DNA of 64,000 nt from Dromaius novaehollandiae (lineage: Eukaryota > Chordata > Aves > Casuariiformes > Dromaiidae). Positions within the stretch are counted from its first letter, which is position 1. Every line of letters begins with the position of its first letter. The DNA is taken from contig NW_026991456.1 of the NCBI RefSeq assembly GCF_036370855.1, forward strand, positions 3,100,001 to 3,164,000. The letters run 5' to 3'. Under the pieces are notes generated by a model that saw nothing but the letters and a program-made list of their open reading frames with translations, did not search any database and was not told the DNA's origin. Shown here in pieces: positions 48,476 to 60,190 of the stretch. Position numbers and translations under genes: made by a program.

Positions 48476-49830
48476 GGTCCTTCAACGTTCTGTGATATCA
48501 CTTTACCCTCTGCCTGAAATGATATTGTCAGGCCCACCACTGCTGGATGAGATAGTCATGTCACTTCTGCCTCACGGCCTGGTAGGCCAGTCAGGCCCAT
48601 CAGTCCTCGCTCTGCTTGTGAGGTTGCTTCTGCCTCTGTGCTTGACAGGCCAGTGGCAGGGCCATGCCTCCTGGCTGGGCTTGTGAGGATACTTGTGTCT
48701 CCATGCCAAAAAGGGCAGTGGCAGGCCCATGGTTGCCGGTTGTGTCTTATGATGTCACTTTGACCTGCATGCCATGGCTGCTGGCCTGCTTGGGTGTTCC
48801 CTTCTTTCTCCGTGCTTGATGCGCCATGGCAGGCCCAGAGCTGCTGGCTGTGCTTGTGAGGTCCCTTTGACCTCAGTGCCTGATGAGGCACTCAGAGCAC
48901 CATGGCTCCTGCCTGTGCTTCTGAGCTCACTTCTGCCTCAGTGCCTGATTGGCAAGTGGCAGGCCCATGGCTGCTTGCTGAGGTAGTGAGGTCATTTTTA
49001 CCAGCAGCCCTAAACTTAGCGCTACGGGATGTTCAGAATCCTCCATGACAGCCTCTAAGACTATTGCCAGTGGAAATTCTTTTGGGGAGACCTTTAGCCA
49101 CAGTGGGCAACTCAGGCTAAAAGCAACCGCTTGGGTGGAGGTGAGCGAATTACACTTACAAAAGGCAGGGGAAAAGCTCAGTGGGCCCACTCAGTACCAG
49201 GTGACGTGCAAGCACACGCTATCCAGCCTGGACATAAGGGGTTGGTACAGATAGTCACCTGAAAGTCTGAAGTGCAACCAAATCTCGGGAGGCCCCTACA
49301 CTGTATTGTTGAGTTCTTATTTCACTGTTAAACTTCCAGGTAAAGAAAATTGGCTCCAATCGGTCATATGTAAAGCGGCTGATTGGACTGGAACCTTGTG
49401 GAAGCACCACATGAGCTAAGCCGTACAGGACATTAAATGTTACAAACTGTGGCATGTGACACTTGCTTGTGTTATTAGTTGTTGTCGTGACCTTTGTGCT
49501 TGTACTGGAGTATTGTTTAACCACCCTAGCAAAAAACCAACCTGCGGGTAAAATGTGTTGTAGCCATAATCGAGGAGAAGCAGTTTGGGAAGCAAATGAG
49601 GAACGCTATTGTTCCTACTTGTATCAAATAGTGCATCCACAGAGTTGACAGCATGTTGCAGTGCCTACCACGTTGAAGGTGAGGCAAGTAGAGGCAAAAG
49701 CCCTGGAGGAGCATCCCATATGGACAGAAATGGGAAAAAGAAGTTACCCAAACTGAGAAGTCCAGCGTGTCACTAACTACAAATTGTAGTGACTCTCGCC
49801 TGGTGCCGGAGAGATGATTTTGCTGAAAAC
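48364..49830. repeat. Large inverted repeat, left arm
   Basis: Reverse complement of the right arm at 58,693-60,190, with only scattered differences over about 1.45 kb by eye (for example CTACTTG versus its complement CAAGCAG). The right arm has about 32 extra bases near 59,748-59,780. From outside inward it holds the 31-bp units, the ~65-bp units (48,500-48,990), and a unique part with ORFs (49,000-49,830). Confidence 0.93.
49000..49830 (+). pseudogene. Unassigned ORFs in IR left arm, possible retroviral env or accessory remnant
   Basis: Frame 49,045-49,254 (69 codons) is a hydrophilic segment with two Cys and Trp residues. Frame 49,463-49,648 (61 codons) has a strong membrane segment, LLVLLVVVVTFVLVLEYCL, followed by a polar tail. 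A third frame between them (about 49,258-49,426) reads SGGPYTVLLSSYFTVKLPG. An ectodomain plus membrane anchor plus short tail is the general layout of an envelope-type protein, but I cannot match it to a known one. The right arm repeats all of it in minus orientation. Confidence 0.35.
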
Positions 49831-50405
49831 TTCCGCCTTCCATTGCCCGGGTCCCGGCAGACCCTGGTGATGCGTTCTAACGAACGCTCTTGTAATGGGA
49901 GTGTAACTTGTAAGTCTACACCATTAGTTCTACCCTGCACTCTCAGGAACACTCAACACTCTCAACACTCTCTCCTGCTTTAACCACTTCCCCAATGCTC
50001 TCCATTTTAACTTTCCCTGCGGTCACTGCAGGAACAGCCCGACCATCTCCGCAGAGCTCCCACGCAGTTAAATCAACCAGAACACAAAAGTTACTGTTGA
50101 ACCCTTTGTGGTCTCTAAAACTTGTAGCGTTACTCAGGCAAGAGAACATGTCTGTGATTAAACCATCCTGTCTGCCATTTTTAAATATGGCTTACACCGG
50201 ATGGCTGGAATGGTTACGCAAGCAGACCTGAAGCGCCAAATGGCGAGAAAGAAAGGATGTCGGTGGTGTTACAGGGCCAGGATTAGGAGTGCTAAATAGC
50301 ATTGACGCTGAGGCATTAGTGAATAAGTGCCACAAACAGAGATGTGTCCACATTAGACAAAGCAAAGCCATTATGATCATCTCTGTTACCTCTTGGAAGT
50401 AATCA
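49831..50405 (+). pseudogene. Retroviral env-like SU/TM junction remnant
   Basis: Frame 50,165-50,401 carries a Trp-Leu-Glu-Trp-Leu segment, a TGA near 50,229, then a basic R-E-R-K followed by a glycine-rich, hydrophobic stretch and a segment with alternating Ile, Leu and Asn. A furin-type site followed by a fusion-peptide-like segment is the known arrangement at the SU/TM boundary of retroviral env proteins. Stops on both sides show decay. It occurs only next to the left arm, not the right. Confidence 0.4.
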
Positions 50406-50700
50406 ACAGTGCTCCTCTCAGATTTCTACCTCAGTGGGAGCTCAAAGAAGGCAAGCTCATCAGCTTCCTTAGTTGCAGCAGGAGGGGCTCAAACTAATGT
50501 TTCTTTGGCGGTCCATTGTATCCAAGCCAAATGGACACAATCCCGACCAGTTGCAACAACTCGGGCAGGTGAGAAAGGGCTCCTACCCAGTGAAATTCGC
50601 AAAGCAGGACTCCTTCCAAAGGAGTTCAATATTAAGGAATCTTGGACTGCCACCATCTAGAGTTAATCAGAGTCAGGCTAGGGCAGCCCCATGACATTGC
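50406..50700 (+). other. Unique segment between env-like remnant and satellite core
   Basis: Frame 50,409-50,660 (83 codons) is open and without domains. Sequence then turns into the satellite at about 50,700. Confidence 0.35.
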
Positions 50701-53700
50701 CTCCCGCACCCCCGGTCGACAATAACACCAGGCCTATTCCCACCTTTCTCCTAAGAGTGCGAAACTGCTCAAACTCTCCCACCTATCAGTTCACATGGAT
50801 CAGAGGTCTGGGCCCGCCAAGCTTGCCTCCGGCAGCCCCAGAAGACACGCCCATCTCACCATCCTCCCCTGTGGACACTTACACCAGGTCCACTCACAGC
50901 TGCCTCCTCAGAATGCCTGCCTGCTCAGCTGCCTGTCCGAACAGTCGGCGCTGACAGGCAAGAGCTGTTGCCAAGCAAGCTTGACCTGCATGCGCAGGGC
51001 AGCCACACAGCACGTTCACAGCTGTCTTCCTCGGCAGTTGACACCTGCAGCAGGGCTATTCCCCCCCAAAACGCCTAGGAGTGCCACACTGCTCCAACGC
51101 CTCCACTGACAGTCAGGGCTCACAGGCAGGAGCTAGTCCCAGCCAAGCTTCCCCTGCATGCCTAAGGCAGTCTCACAACAGGATAACGGCTTGCCTTCCT
51201 TTCCTGTCGACATTAATAGCACCGCTAAACCCGCCTTCCTCCTAGGAATACCACATTGCTCAAATGCCTGTCCAACGAGCAAGGGCTGCTGGGCATGCCA
51301 AGCTTGCCTCGGGCAGCCCCACAAGACGTACCCATCTCACGATGTGTACTCACAGCTTCCTACTAAGAATGCCCGACTGCTCAGACGCCTGAGCGAACGA
51401 CAAGTGCAGAGAGGAAATAGCTCTGGGCATGCCAAGCTTCCCTTTGGCAGCCCAAAAAAAGTCCTGTGCTCTCTTCCTAGGTGCGTGCCTTTTGGCCCTT
51501 TACACCACGGCTACTCACAAGCCTTATTCCTGAGAATGCCAGCCGGCTCAGACACCCGTCGTGGCAGATTCAGATCAGAATCAGGCAGGATTCAGAGGCA
51601 AGAGCTCTGGGCACTACAGGCTTGCCTCGCGCAGCCTGACAAAAAGTCCAGGTCTCGCTTTCCTTCCCTGTGGACACTTACAGCAGGACTCTTCCCACCT
51701 CGCTCCTGGGATAGCCACAGGTATCACATGCCTCTCCCACTTGTCAGCACTCACAGGCAAGAGCTCTTCCCAAGCAAGCTTAACCCTCATCCCTAAGGCC
51801 GCCGCACAGCATGATCACGGCGGGGGGGGGGGGGGGGGGCCTTCCTCTCCTGGTGAGCCTTACAGCGGGGCGGGCTTGCTCTAACTGTGGTGAGGAGAGG
51901 CAGGCAAACTGCAAAATTCTTGTAGGGCTGCCTTAGCTCTGCAGATCAAACCTGTGAGCTCTGGCTGTTCGGGCGGGCCACTGAGCAGGCTGTCGTGCTT
52001 AGGTCGAAGCTGTGAATACGCCTGGTGTAATTGTCGACGAGGGAGGATGGCGAGACGGGCTCGTCTTGTGGCACTGCCAGAGACAAGCTTGTCGTGCCCA
52101 GCACTCTTGGCTGTGAGTGCCCGCTCTCTGGAGCAGGTTCTGATCAGGTGATGTTTCTAAAGAGTTAGTCTGGTGTAATTGTTCATGGGGAGGATGACAA
52201 AATGTGGACGTCCTGTGGGGATGCCAGAGACAGGCTTGTCCTGTGCCCAGAACGCTCGCCTGTGAATACTGATGGAGAGAAAAGCGTTTGAACAGTGTGG
52301 CATTCCTATAGCAGTAGGTTGGACTAGGCAGGCTGTAAGCGTCAGCAGGCAAAGGCGGCAAACTGTGATCGTGCTGTGGAACTGCCATAAGCATGAAAAG
52401 CAAGCTTGGTGGGGCAGCTTCCCGGCCTGTGAACCCTGGCTGTTCGGAGCGCCAGCTGAGCAAGCTGGAAGCCGTGAGTACGCCTGGTGGAAAAGGGGGA
52501 AGATGGCAAGACAGGCTCGTTTTTGTTGTGCTCCCAGAGACAAGCTTGTCGTGCCCAGAGCTCTTGCCTGTGAGTGCCCACTGTCCAGACAGGCTCCGAG
52601 CTTTCTAAGGCATAAAACTGATGTAATTGTCAGCAGGGCTCACAGGCAAGAGGTACGCCAACCAAGTGTGTTTTCATGCTTACGACAGCCCCACAATGCG
52701 TCCGCGGCTCGCCTTCTTTCCCTGTCGACACTTACAGCAGGCCTACTCCCACCTTACTGCTCAGAGTGCCACACTGCTCAAATGCTGCTCTCCGCGTCAG
52801 TACGCACAAGCAAGAATTCTGGACACCAGCTGGAAAAGAATTTTTGGCAGCTCCAGAAGACATACCATCGCACCATCCTCCCCAGTCGACAATTACACAA
52901 GGCTTGCTCCTAAGAATGCCAGCCTGCTCAGACGCCTGTCCAAAGAGCAGAAATGGGTTCAGAGGGGAGAGCTCTGGGCACGACAGGCTTGCCTCAGACA
53001 GCCTGACCAAAAATCCAGGTCTCGCTTTCTGTCCCTGTGGACACTTATAGCAGGCCTCTTCCCACCTCACTCCTCGGCGTGCCACAGGTATCACCCGCCT
53101 CTCCCACTTGTCAGCACTCACAGGCAAGAGCTCTGGGCACACCAAACTGGCTTTCGACAGCCTCGCAAAAAGTCCCCCTCTCGTCATCCTCCCCCTCGAT
53201 AAGACCAGGCCAACTCAAAGCTTCCGGCTAAGAATGCCAGAAGACTCAGATGCCTGTACGAGCAGGCAGGGCTCACAGGCAAGTGCTCTTCCCAAGCAAG
53301 CTGGCCCTTCATCCCTAAGGCCACTGCACAGCATGTTGGCGGGGGGGGGCGGGCCTTCCTATCCCGGCGACACATAGATCGGGGCTTGCTGGCTCTGTGG
53401 CGAGCACAGTCGACAGTTACACCAGGCTGACTCCTAAGAAAGTAAGCTTGCTCGGACGCCTGTCCGGAGAGCCGGCACTCATGGGCAAGAGCTCTGGACA
53501 CAACAAGCTTGTCTCGGGACGGCCCATGGGCAAGGCTGAGTCTCCATCCTCCCTCGTCGACAATTGCACCAGGGGTTCTCACGCCTTCCTCCTAACAATG
53601 CCAGCCTGCTCAGCTGCCTGTCTGAACAGCCAGAGCTCACAGGCTTGAGCTGCATATCGAAGGCGGCTCTACAACATGTTTGCACTTTGCCTACCTCCAC

Positions 53701-56700
53701 ACAGCGTAAGCAAGCCCCGCTGTAAGTGTCGCCAGGAGAGGGAAGGCCCCCTCGTGAACGGCATGTGCGGCTGCCTTAGGGCTTGGGGAAGAGCTCTTGC
53801 CTGTGAACGCTGGCTGTTCGGGCAGGCATCTGAGCATTTTGGCATTCATAAGAGGAAGCTTTGAATCTGCCTGGTTTTACAATCGAGGGGGAGGATGGCG
53901 AGCAAGGGGCGTTTCGCGAGGCTGCCGGAAGCACAATTGGAGTGCCCAGAGTTCTTGCCTCTGAACCCCTTTCTATTCGGAGAGTTGTCTGAGCAGGCTG
54001 GCATTCTCAGCAGTAAGGCTTGTATACCTGTCAAACAAGGGTAATATGGGAATTTGGCTCTTCTTCTGGGCTTCCAGATGGAAGCTTGTCCTGCCCAGAG
54101 GTCTTGCCTGTGAGCGCTGGCTGTTCGTACAGGCAGCAGAGCAGGCAGGCATTCTTTGGAGGAAGCTGTGAGTGGATGTGGTGTAAATGGCCACGGGGAG
54201 GATGGCGAGATGGGGAGAGCTTCGAGAGACAAGCTTGTCGTGCCCAGAGCGCTTGACTGTGAGTACTGACAGGGGCGAGAGACACGTTTGAGCAGAGTTG
54301 CACGCCTAGCAGTGCCATGCAACTGCAGTGTCGACAGCGTCTGCGAGGCCTGGGTGTTCGGCCAGTTGTCTGAGAAGTCTGGCATTCTTAGAAGGAGGCA
54401 TTGAGTACGCCTGCTGTAAGTGTCGCTGGAGAGCCGGGTTGTCTCGCAGGGCTGCCAGAGACAAGCTTGGCGTGCCCAGACCTCTTGCCCATGAGTGCCA
54501 GCTCTCTGGACAGGCGTCCGAGAGGATGGTTTTCTTAGGAGTCAGCCTGGTGTAACTGTCGACTGCACTCACAGGCAAGAGAGCTGCCCCACCAAGCTTG
54601 CTCCGCATGCTTAGCCCAGTCCCACAACACGTTCCCGGCTCGCGTTCTTTGCCCGTCGACACATACAGCAGGCCGATTCCACTTTACTGCTCGGAGTGCC
54701 ACACTGCTCAAACACCTCTCTCCTCGCCAGCACACACAGGCAAGCGCTGTAGGCACGACAAGCTTGTCTCTCGAAGCCCCTCCATCTCTCCCGTCGACAA
54801 TTGCAACAGTACACGCACAGCTTCTTCCTAAGAATGCCAGGCTGCTCTGATGCCTCTTGGACCAGCAGGCGTTCACAGGCAAGAGCTCTGGGCAGGCCAG
54901 CTTGCTTCGAGCAGTCTCGCAAAAAGTTCCCCGTCTCGCCTTTCTCCTGTGTTGACAATTACACAGGGCTATGCCCACCTTACTGCTAGGAGTGCCACAC
55001 TGTTTAAACGTCTCTCCCTTGTCTTTTCCCACAGCCATGAGCTCTGGTCATGCCAAGCTTGTCTCGGGCAGTCCTACAAGACGAGTCCGTCTCGCCATCC
55101 TCCCCATCGAGAATAAGACCAGGCATACTCAAAGCTTCCGCCTAGGAGTGCCAGACTGCTCAGACGGCTGGCCGAACAACCAGAGCTCACAACGTTGATC
55201 TGTGGCTCTCCAACAGGTTCGCAGTTTGCCTACCTCTTCTCTCCACACTTAGAACAAGCAAGCCCCGCTTTACGTGCTGCCAGCAGAGAACGGCCACTCG
55301 GGAACGTGCTGTGCGGTGGCCAGAGCCCAGGCTGTTCGGACAGGTGTCTGAGCAGTCTGGCATTCTTAGGAGGCAGCTCTGAGTATGCCTGGTGTAATTG
55401 CCGACGGGGAGGAAGGCGAGATGTGGACTTCTTGTGGAGCTGCCAGAAAGAAGCTTGTTGTGTCCAGAGCGCTCGCCTGTGACTGCCGCCAGTCCAGAGA
55501 GGCGTCTGAGCAGGCTTGCTTTCTTAAGATTCAGCCTGCTGTAATTGTCGACTGCGCTCACAAGGAAGAGCACTGCCCCAGCAAGCTTGCTCCGCATGCT
55601 CAGGGCAGCCCAATAATACGTTCCCGGGTCCCTTTCTTTGCCTGTCGGCACGTATAGCAGGCCTATTCCACCTTACTGCTAGGAGTGCCACACTGCTCAA
55701 ACGGCTCTCTCCTCGTCAGTACGCACGGGCAAGCGCTCCGGACATGACAAGCTTGTCTCTCGAAGCTCACAAGAAACCTCCACCTCACCCTCCTCCCCTT
55801 CGACAATTGCAACAGGCGTAGTCAAAACTTCCTCCTAAGAATGCCAGACTGCTCTGACACCTTTCCGAATAGCTAGAACTCACAGACCTGAGCAGCATAT
55901 CTAAGGCGGCTCTACAACAGATGTGCACTTTGCCTGCCTCTCCTCGCCACACTTAGAGCAAGCAAGCCCCGCTGTAAGTGGCGCCAGGAGAGGAAGGCCA
56001 CTTGCGAACGTGCTGTGCGGTGGCCTTAGGGATGAAGGGCCTGCTTGCTTGGGAAGAGCTCTTGCCTGTGAGCCTTGGCTGTATCTGAGTCTTCTGGCAT
56101 TCATAGGAGGAAGCTTTGAGTTGGCCTGGTCTTCTTATCGAGGGGAAGGATGGCGAGAGGGGGACTTTTTGCGAGGCTGTCGGAAGCCAATTTGGGGTGC
56201 CCAGAGCTCTTGCCTGTGAGTGCTGACAAGTGGGAGAGACATGTGCTACCTGTGCCTATCCCAGGAATGAGATGGGAAGATCCTGCTGTAAGTGTCCACA
56301 GGGAAGGAAAGCGAGACCTGGACGTTTTTGGTCAGGCTGCCCGAGGCAAGCCTGTCGTGCCCAGAGCTCTCCCCTCTGAATGCACTTCTGCCACGACGGG
56401 TGTCGGAGCCGGCCGGCATTCTCAGGAATAAGGCTTGTGAGCAGCCGTGGTGTAAAGGGCCAAAAGGCGCACACCTAGGAAGAGAGCAAGGGAATATTTT
56501 GTGGGCTGCCAAAGGGAAGCTTGGCATGCCCAGAGCTATTACCTCTCTGCACTTGTCGTTCGCTCAGGCGTCTGAGCACTCTGGCATTCTTAGGAGGAGG
56601 CTGTGAGTACGCATGCTGTATTTGTCGACGGCGGAGGAAGGTGAGATGGGTACGTCTTGTGGGGCTGCTCGAGGCAAGCTTGGCATGCCCAGCAGCCCTT

Positions 56701-58692
56701 GCTCGTTGGACAGGCATTTGAGCAACGTGGCATTGCTAGGAGGAAGGTGGGAGCTGACGTGCTTTTAATGTCGACAGGAGAAGAAGGCAAGCTGTTATCC
56801 TGTTGTGGGACTGCCTTAGGCATGCAGGGGAAGCTTGGCTGGGACTAGCTCCCGCCTGTGAGCCCTGATTGTCGGTGGAGGCGCTTGAGCAGTGTGGCAC
56901 GCCTAGGCGTCTGGAGGGAATAGCCCTGCTGTAAGTGTCGACCGGCGAGGAAGGCAGCTGTGAATGTGTTGCGGGGCTGCCCTAAGCGTGAAAAGGAAGC
57001 TTGGTTGGATAGCTCTCCTGCCTGTGCCCCTGCCGACAATTATACCACGCTTACTCTTAAGAAAGCTCGTAAGAGTCGACCGGCAAAGAAGGCAAGCCGT
57101 GAATGTGTTGTTGGGCTGCCCTAAGCATGCAGAGCAATCCTGGGGCGGGGGGGGGGGAGTCCAGCTCTCTTGCCCGTGAGACCTGTCGACAATTACACCA
57201 GGCTTACGCTTTAGAAAGCTCACCTGCTCAGACACCTGTCTGGCAGCCGGTACTCACGGGCAAGAGTGCTGGGCACGACAAGCTTGTCTCTGGTAGTGCC
57301 ACAAGACGAGTCCGTCTTGCCATCCTCCGCCGCCGACAATTACACCAGGTGCACTCACAGCCTCCTCCTAACAATGCCAGACTGCTCAGGCACCAGTCCG
57401 AACAGCCAGGGTTCACAGGAAAAAAGTCTGCTCAACAAGCTTGCTCTTCATGCTTACAGTAGGGCCACAACACTTTCCTGGCTTGCCTTCTTTGCCTGTT
57501 GACACTTACAGCAGAACTATGCGCACCTTATTGCTAGGAGTGCCATTCTGCTCAAATGCCTCTCTCCTCACCAGTAATCACAGGAAAGCGCTCTGGGCAC
57601 CACAAGCTCATTTGTGGCAGCGCAACAAGAAGCACCCGATCTTGCCATCACCCCCCCCCCCGCGCGTCGAAAGTTGCAACAGGTGTACGCACAGCTTCCT
57701 CCTAAGAATGCCAGACTGCTCTGACACCTGTCTGAACAGCCAGCGCTCACAGGCTTGATCTGCATATCTAAGGCAGCTCTACAACAGGTTCGCAGTTTGC
57801 CCACCTCTTCCTTCCATACTTCGAGCAAGCCACGCTGTGTCTCCAGGAGAGGAAAAACGTGCTGTGCAGCTGCCTGAGTGATGAAGGTCAAGCTTGCTTG
57901 GGAAGAGCTCTTGCCTGTGAGCCCTGGCTGCTCGGACGCGCTACTGAGTCTTCTGGCATTCATTGGAGGAAGCGCTGACTATGCCTGGGGTGATTGGCGA
58001 CACAAGTGAATGGCGAGCTGGGCATATCTTGTGCAGCTGCCAGAAGCTCTTTTCTAACTCGTGTCCAGAATTCTTGACTGTGAGGACTGACAGGTGAGAG
58101 AGGCGTTTGCGCAATGTGGCACTCCTCGGAGTAAGGCGTGAGTAGGCGCCCTCTAAGTGTGGACAGGAGAGGAAGGCAACTGTGAAGGTGTTGTGGGCCT
58201 GCCGTGGCTTAGCAGGTCTTGTGTGGTGGGGACGAGCTCTTGCTTTTGAGCCCTGCTTGCTCGCAAAGGCGTCTGAGAATTTTGGCATTCTTAGGACTAG
58301 GTCGGGAGTAGCCATGATGTAAAGGGCCAAAATGGTCTCACATAGAAGAGAGCAAGGGACTATTTTGTGGGGCTGCCCGAGGCAAGTTTCGCATACCCCG
58401 AGCTCTTGCCTAGCAGCCCTTGCTCTTCGGACAGGCATTTGAGCAATGTGGCATTCCTAGGAGGAAGGTGGGAATAGCGGTGCTATTATGTCGACAGGAA
58501 AGGAAGGCAAGCCGTTATCCTGTTGTGGGACTGCCTTAGGCATGCAGGGGAAGCTTGGCTGGGACTAGCTCCCACCTGTGAGCCCTGACTGTCAGTGGGG
58601 GCGTTGGAGCAGTGTGGCACTCCTAGGTGTTCGGGGGGGATAGCCCTGCTGCAAGTGTAGAGCGGTGAGGAAGGCAGCCGTGAAAGTGCTAT
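50700..58692. repeat. Satellite core, ~155-170-bp units in alternating orientation
   Basis: Units share AGAGCTCTTGCCTGTGAG, a GTTCGGACAGGC-type stretch, GAGCA-TCTGGCATTC, a TGTAATTGTCGAC or TGTAAGTGTCGAC stretch, GAGGATGGCGAGA or GAGGAAGGCA, and a CAAGCTTG-TGCCC end. At least two subtypes exist, one with the GACAAGCTTGTCGTG end and one with AAGCTTGG-TGG. Orientation changes several times: mainly minus at 50.7-51.8, plus 51.95-52.6, minus 52.6-53.65, plus 53.75-54.5, minus 54.56-55.2, plus about 55.3-55.5, minus 55.55-55.9, plus 56.0-57.0, mixed to 57.8, then plus to 58.69 kb. Long G or C runs interrupt some units. Open frames here are satellite shadows. Confidence 0.88.
51822..51839 (+). repeat. 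18-base G run in satellite
   Basis: One of several G/C runs in the core; others are at 53,341-53,349 (G), 57,147-57,157 (G) and about 57,651-57,661 (C). They sit at a corresponding place, before GGCCTTCCT or near the unit's variable region. Confidence 0.9.
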
Positions 58693-59520
58693 GTTTTCAG
58701 CAAAATCGTCTCTCCGGCACCAGGCGAGAGTCACTACAATTTGTAGTTAGTGACACGCTGGACTTCTCAGTTTGGGTAACTTCTTTTTCCCATTTCTATC
58801 CATATGGGATGCTCCTCCAGGGCTTTTGCCTCTACTTGCCTCACCTTCAACGTGGTAGGCACTGCAACATGCTGTCAACTCTGTGGATGCACTATTTGAT
58901 ACAAGCAGGAACAATAGCGTTCCTCATTTGCTTCCCAAACTGCTTCTCCTCGATTATGGCTACAACACATTTTACCCGCAGGTTGGTTTTTTGCTAGGGT
59001 GGTTAAACAATACTCCAGTGCAAGCACAAAGGTCACGACAACAACTAATAACACAAGCAAGTGTTACACGCCACAGTTTGTAACATTTACTGTCCTGTAT
59101 GGCTTAGCTCATGTGGTGCTTCCACAAGGTTCCAGTCCAATCAGCTGCTTTACATATGGCCGATTGGAGCCAATTTTCTTTACCTGGAAGTTTAACAGTG
59201 AAATAAGAACTCAACAATACAGTGTAGGGGCCTCCCGAGATTTGGTTGCACTTCAGACTTTCAGGTGACTATCTGTACCAACCCCTTATGTCCAGGCTGG
59301 ATAGCGTGTGCTTGCACGTCACCTGGTACTGAGTGGGCCCACTGAGCTTTTCCCCTGCCTTTTGTAAGTGTAATTCGCTCACCTCCACCCAAGCGGTTGC
59401 TTTTAGCCTGAGTTGCCCACTGTGGCTAAAGGTCTCCCCAAAAGAATTTCCACTGGCAATAGTCTTAGAGGCTGTCATGGAGGATTCTGAACATCCCGTA
59501 GCGCTAAGTTTAGGGCTGCT
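58693..59520 (-). pseudogene. Unassigned ORFs in IR right arm (copy of left-arm ORFs)
   Basis: Minus frames 59,478-59,269 (69 codons) and 59,060-58,875 (61 codons, with the same membrane segment) are near-identical to those of the left arm. The differences do not introduce stops in these two frames. Either recent copying or gene conversion between arms has kept them open. Confidence 0.35.
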
Positions 59521-60190
59521 GGTAAAAATGACCTCACTACCTCAGCAAGCAGCCATGGGCCTGCCACTTGCCAATCAGGCACTGAGGCAGAAGTGAGCTC
59601 AGAATCACAGGCAGGAGCCATGGTGCTCTGAGTGCCTCATCAGGCACTGAGGTCAAAGGGACCTCACAAGCACAGCCAGCAGCTCTGGGCCTGCCATGGC
59701 GCATCAAGCACGGAGAAAGAAGGGAACACCCAAGCAGACCAGCAGCCATGGGCGTGGCAATGCATGCCCATGCATGCAATGGCATGCAGGTCAAAGTGAC
59801 ATCATAAGACACAACCGGCAACCATGGGCCTGCCACTGCCCTTTTTGGCATGGAGACACAAGTATCCCCACAAGCCCAGCCAGGAGGCATGGCCCTGCCA
59901 CTGGCCTGTCAAGCACAGAGGCAGAAGCAACCTCACAAGCAGAGCGAGGACTGATGGGCCTGACTGGCCTACCAGGCCGTGAGGCAGAAGTGACATGACT
60001 ATCTCATCCAGCAGTGGTGGGCCTGACAACACAATTTCAGGCAGAGGGTAAAGTGATATCACAGAATGTTGAAGGATCATAACAGAAAAAAGGCACTTGG
60101 AGGCATGAGCACTGGGAAAAAAAGTGCACTAGGACACCATGCACTGCAAAAAAAGGCACTTGGAGGCTGCTACACCGCAAAAAAAAAGGC
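58693..60190. repeat. Large inverted repeat, right arm
   Basis: Begins with GTTTTCAGCAAAATC at the edge of the satellite core, exactly matching the complement of the left arm's inner end at 49,816-49,830. It runs outward into ~65-bp units (59,525-60,060) and the long 31-bp array. Confidence 0.93.

Noticed and set aside
48364..60190. Terminal inverted repeats of an intact DNA transposon or Polinton
   Set aside because: No transposase, integrase, polymerase B or capsid-type gene between the arms, only satellite.
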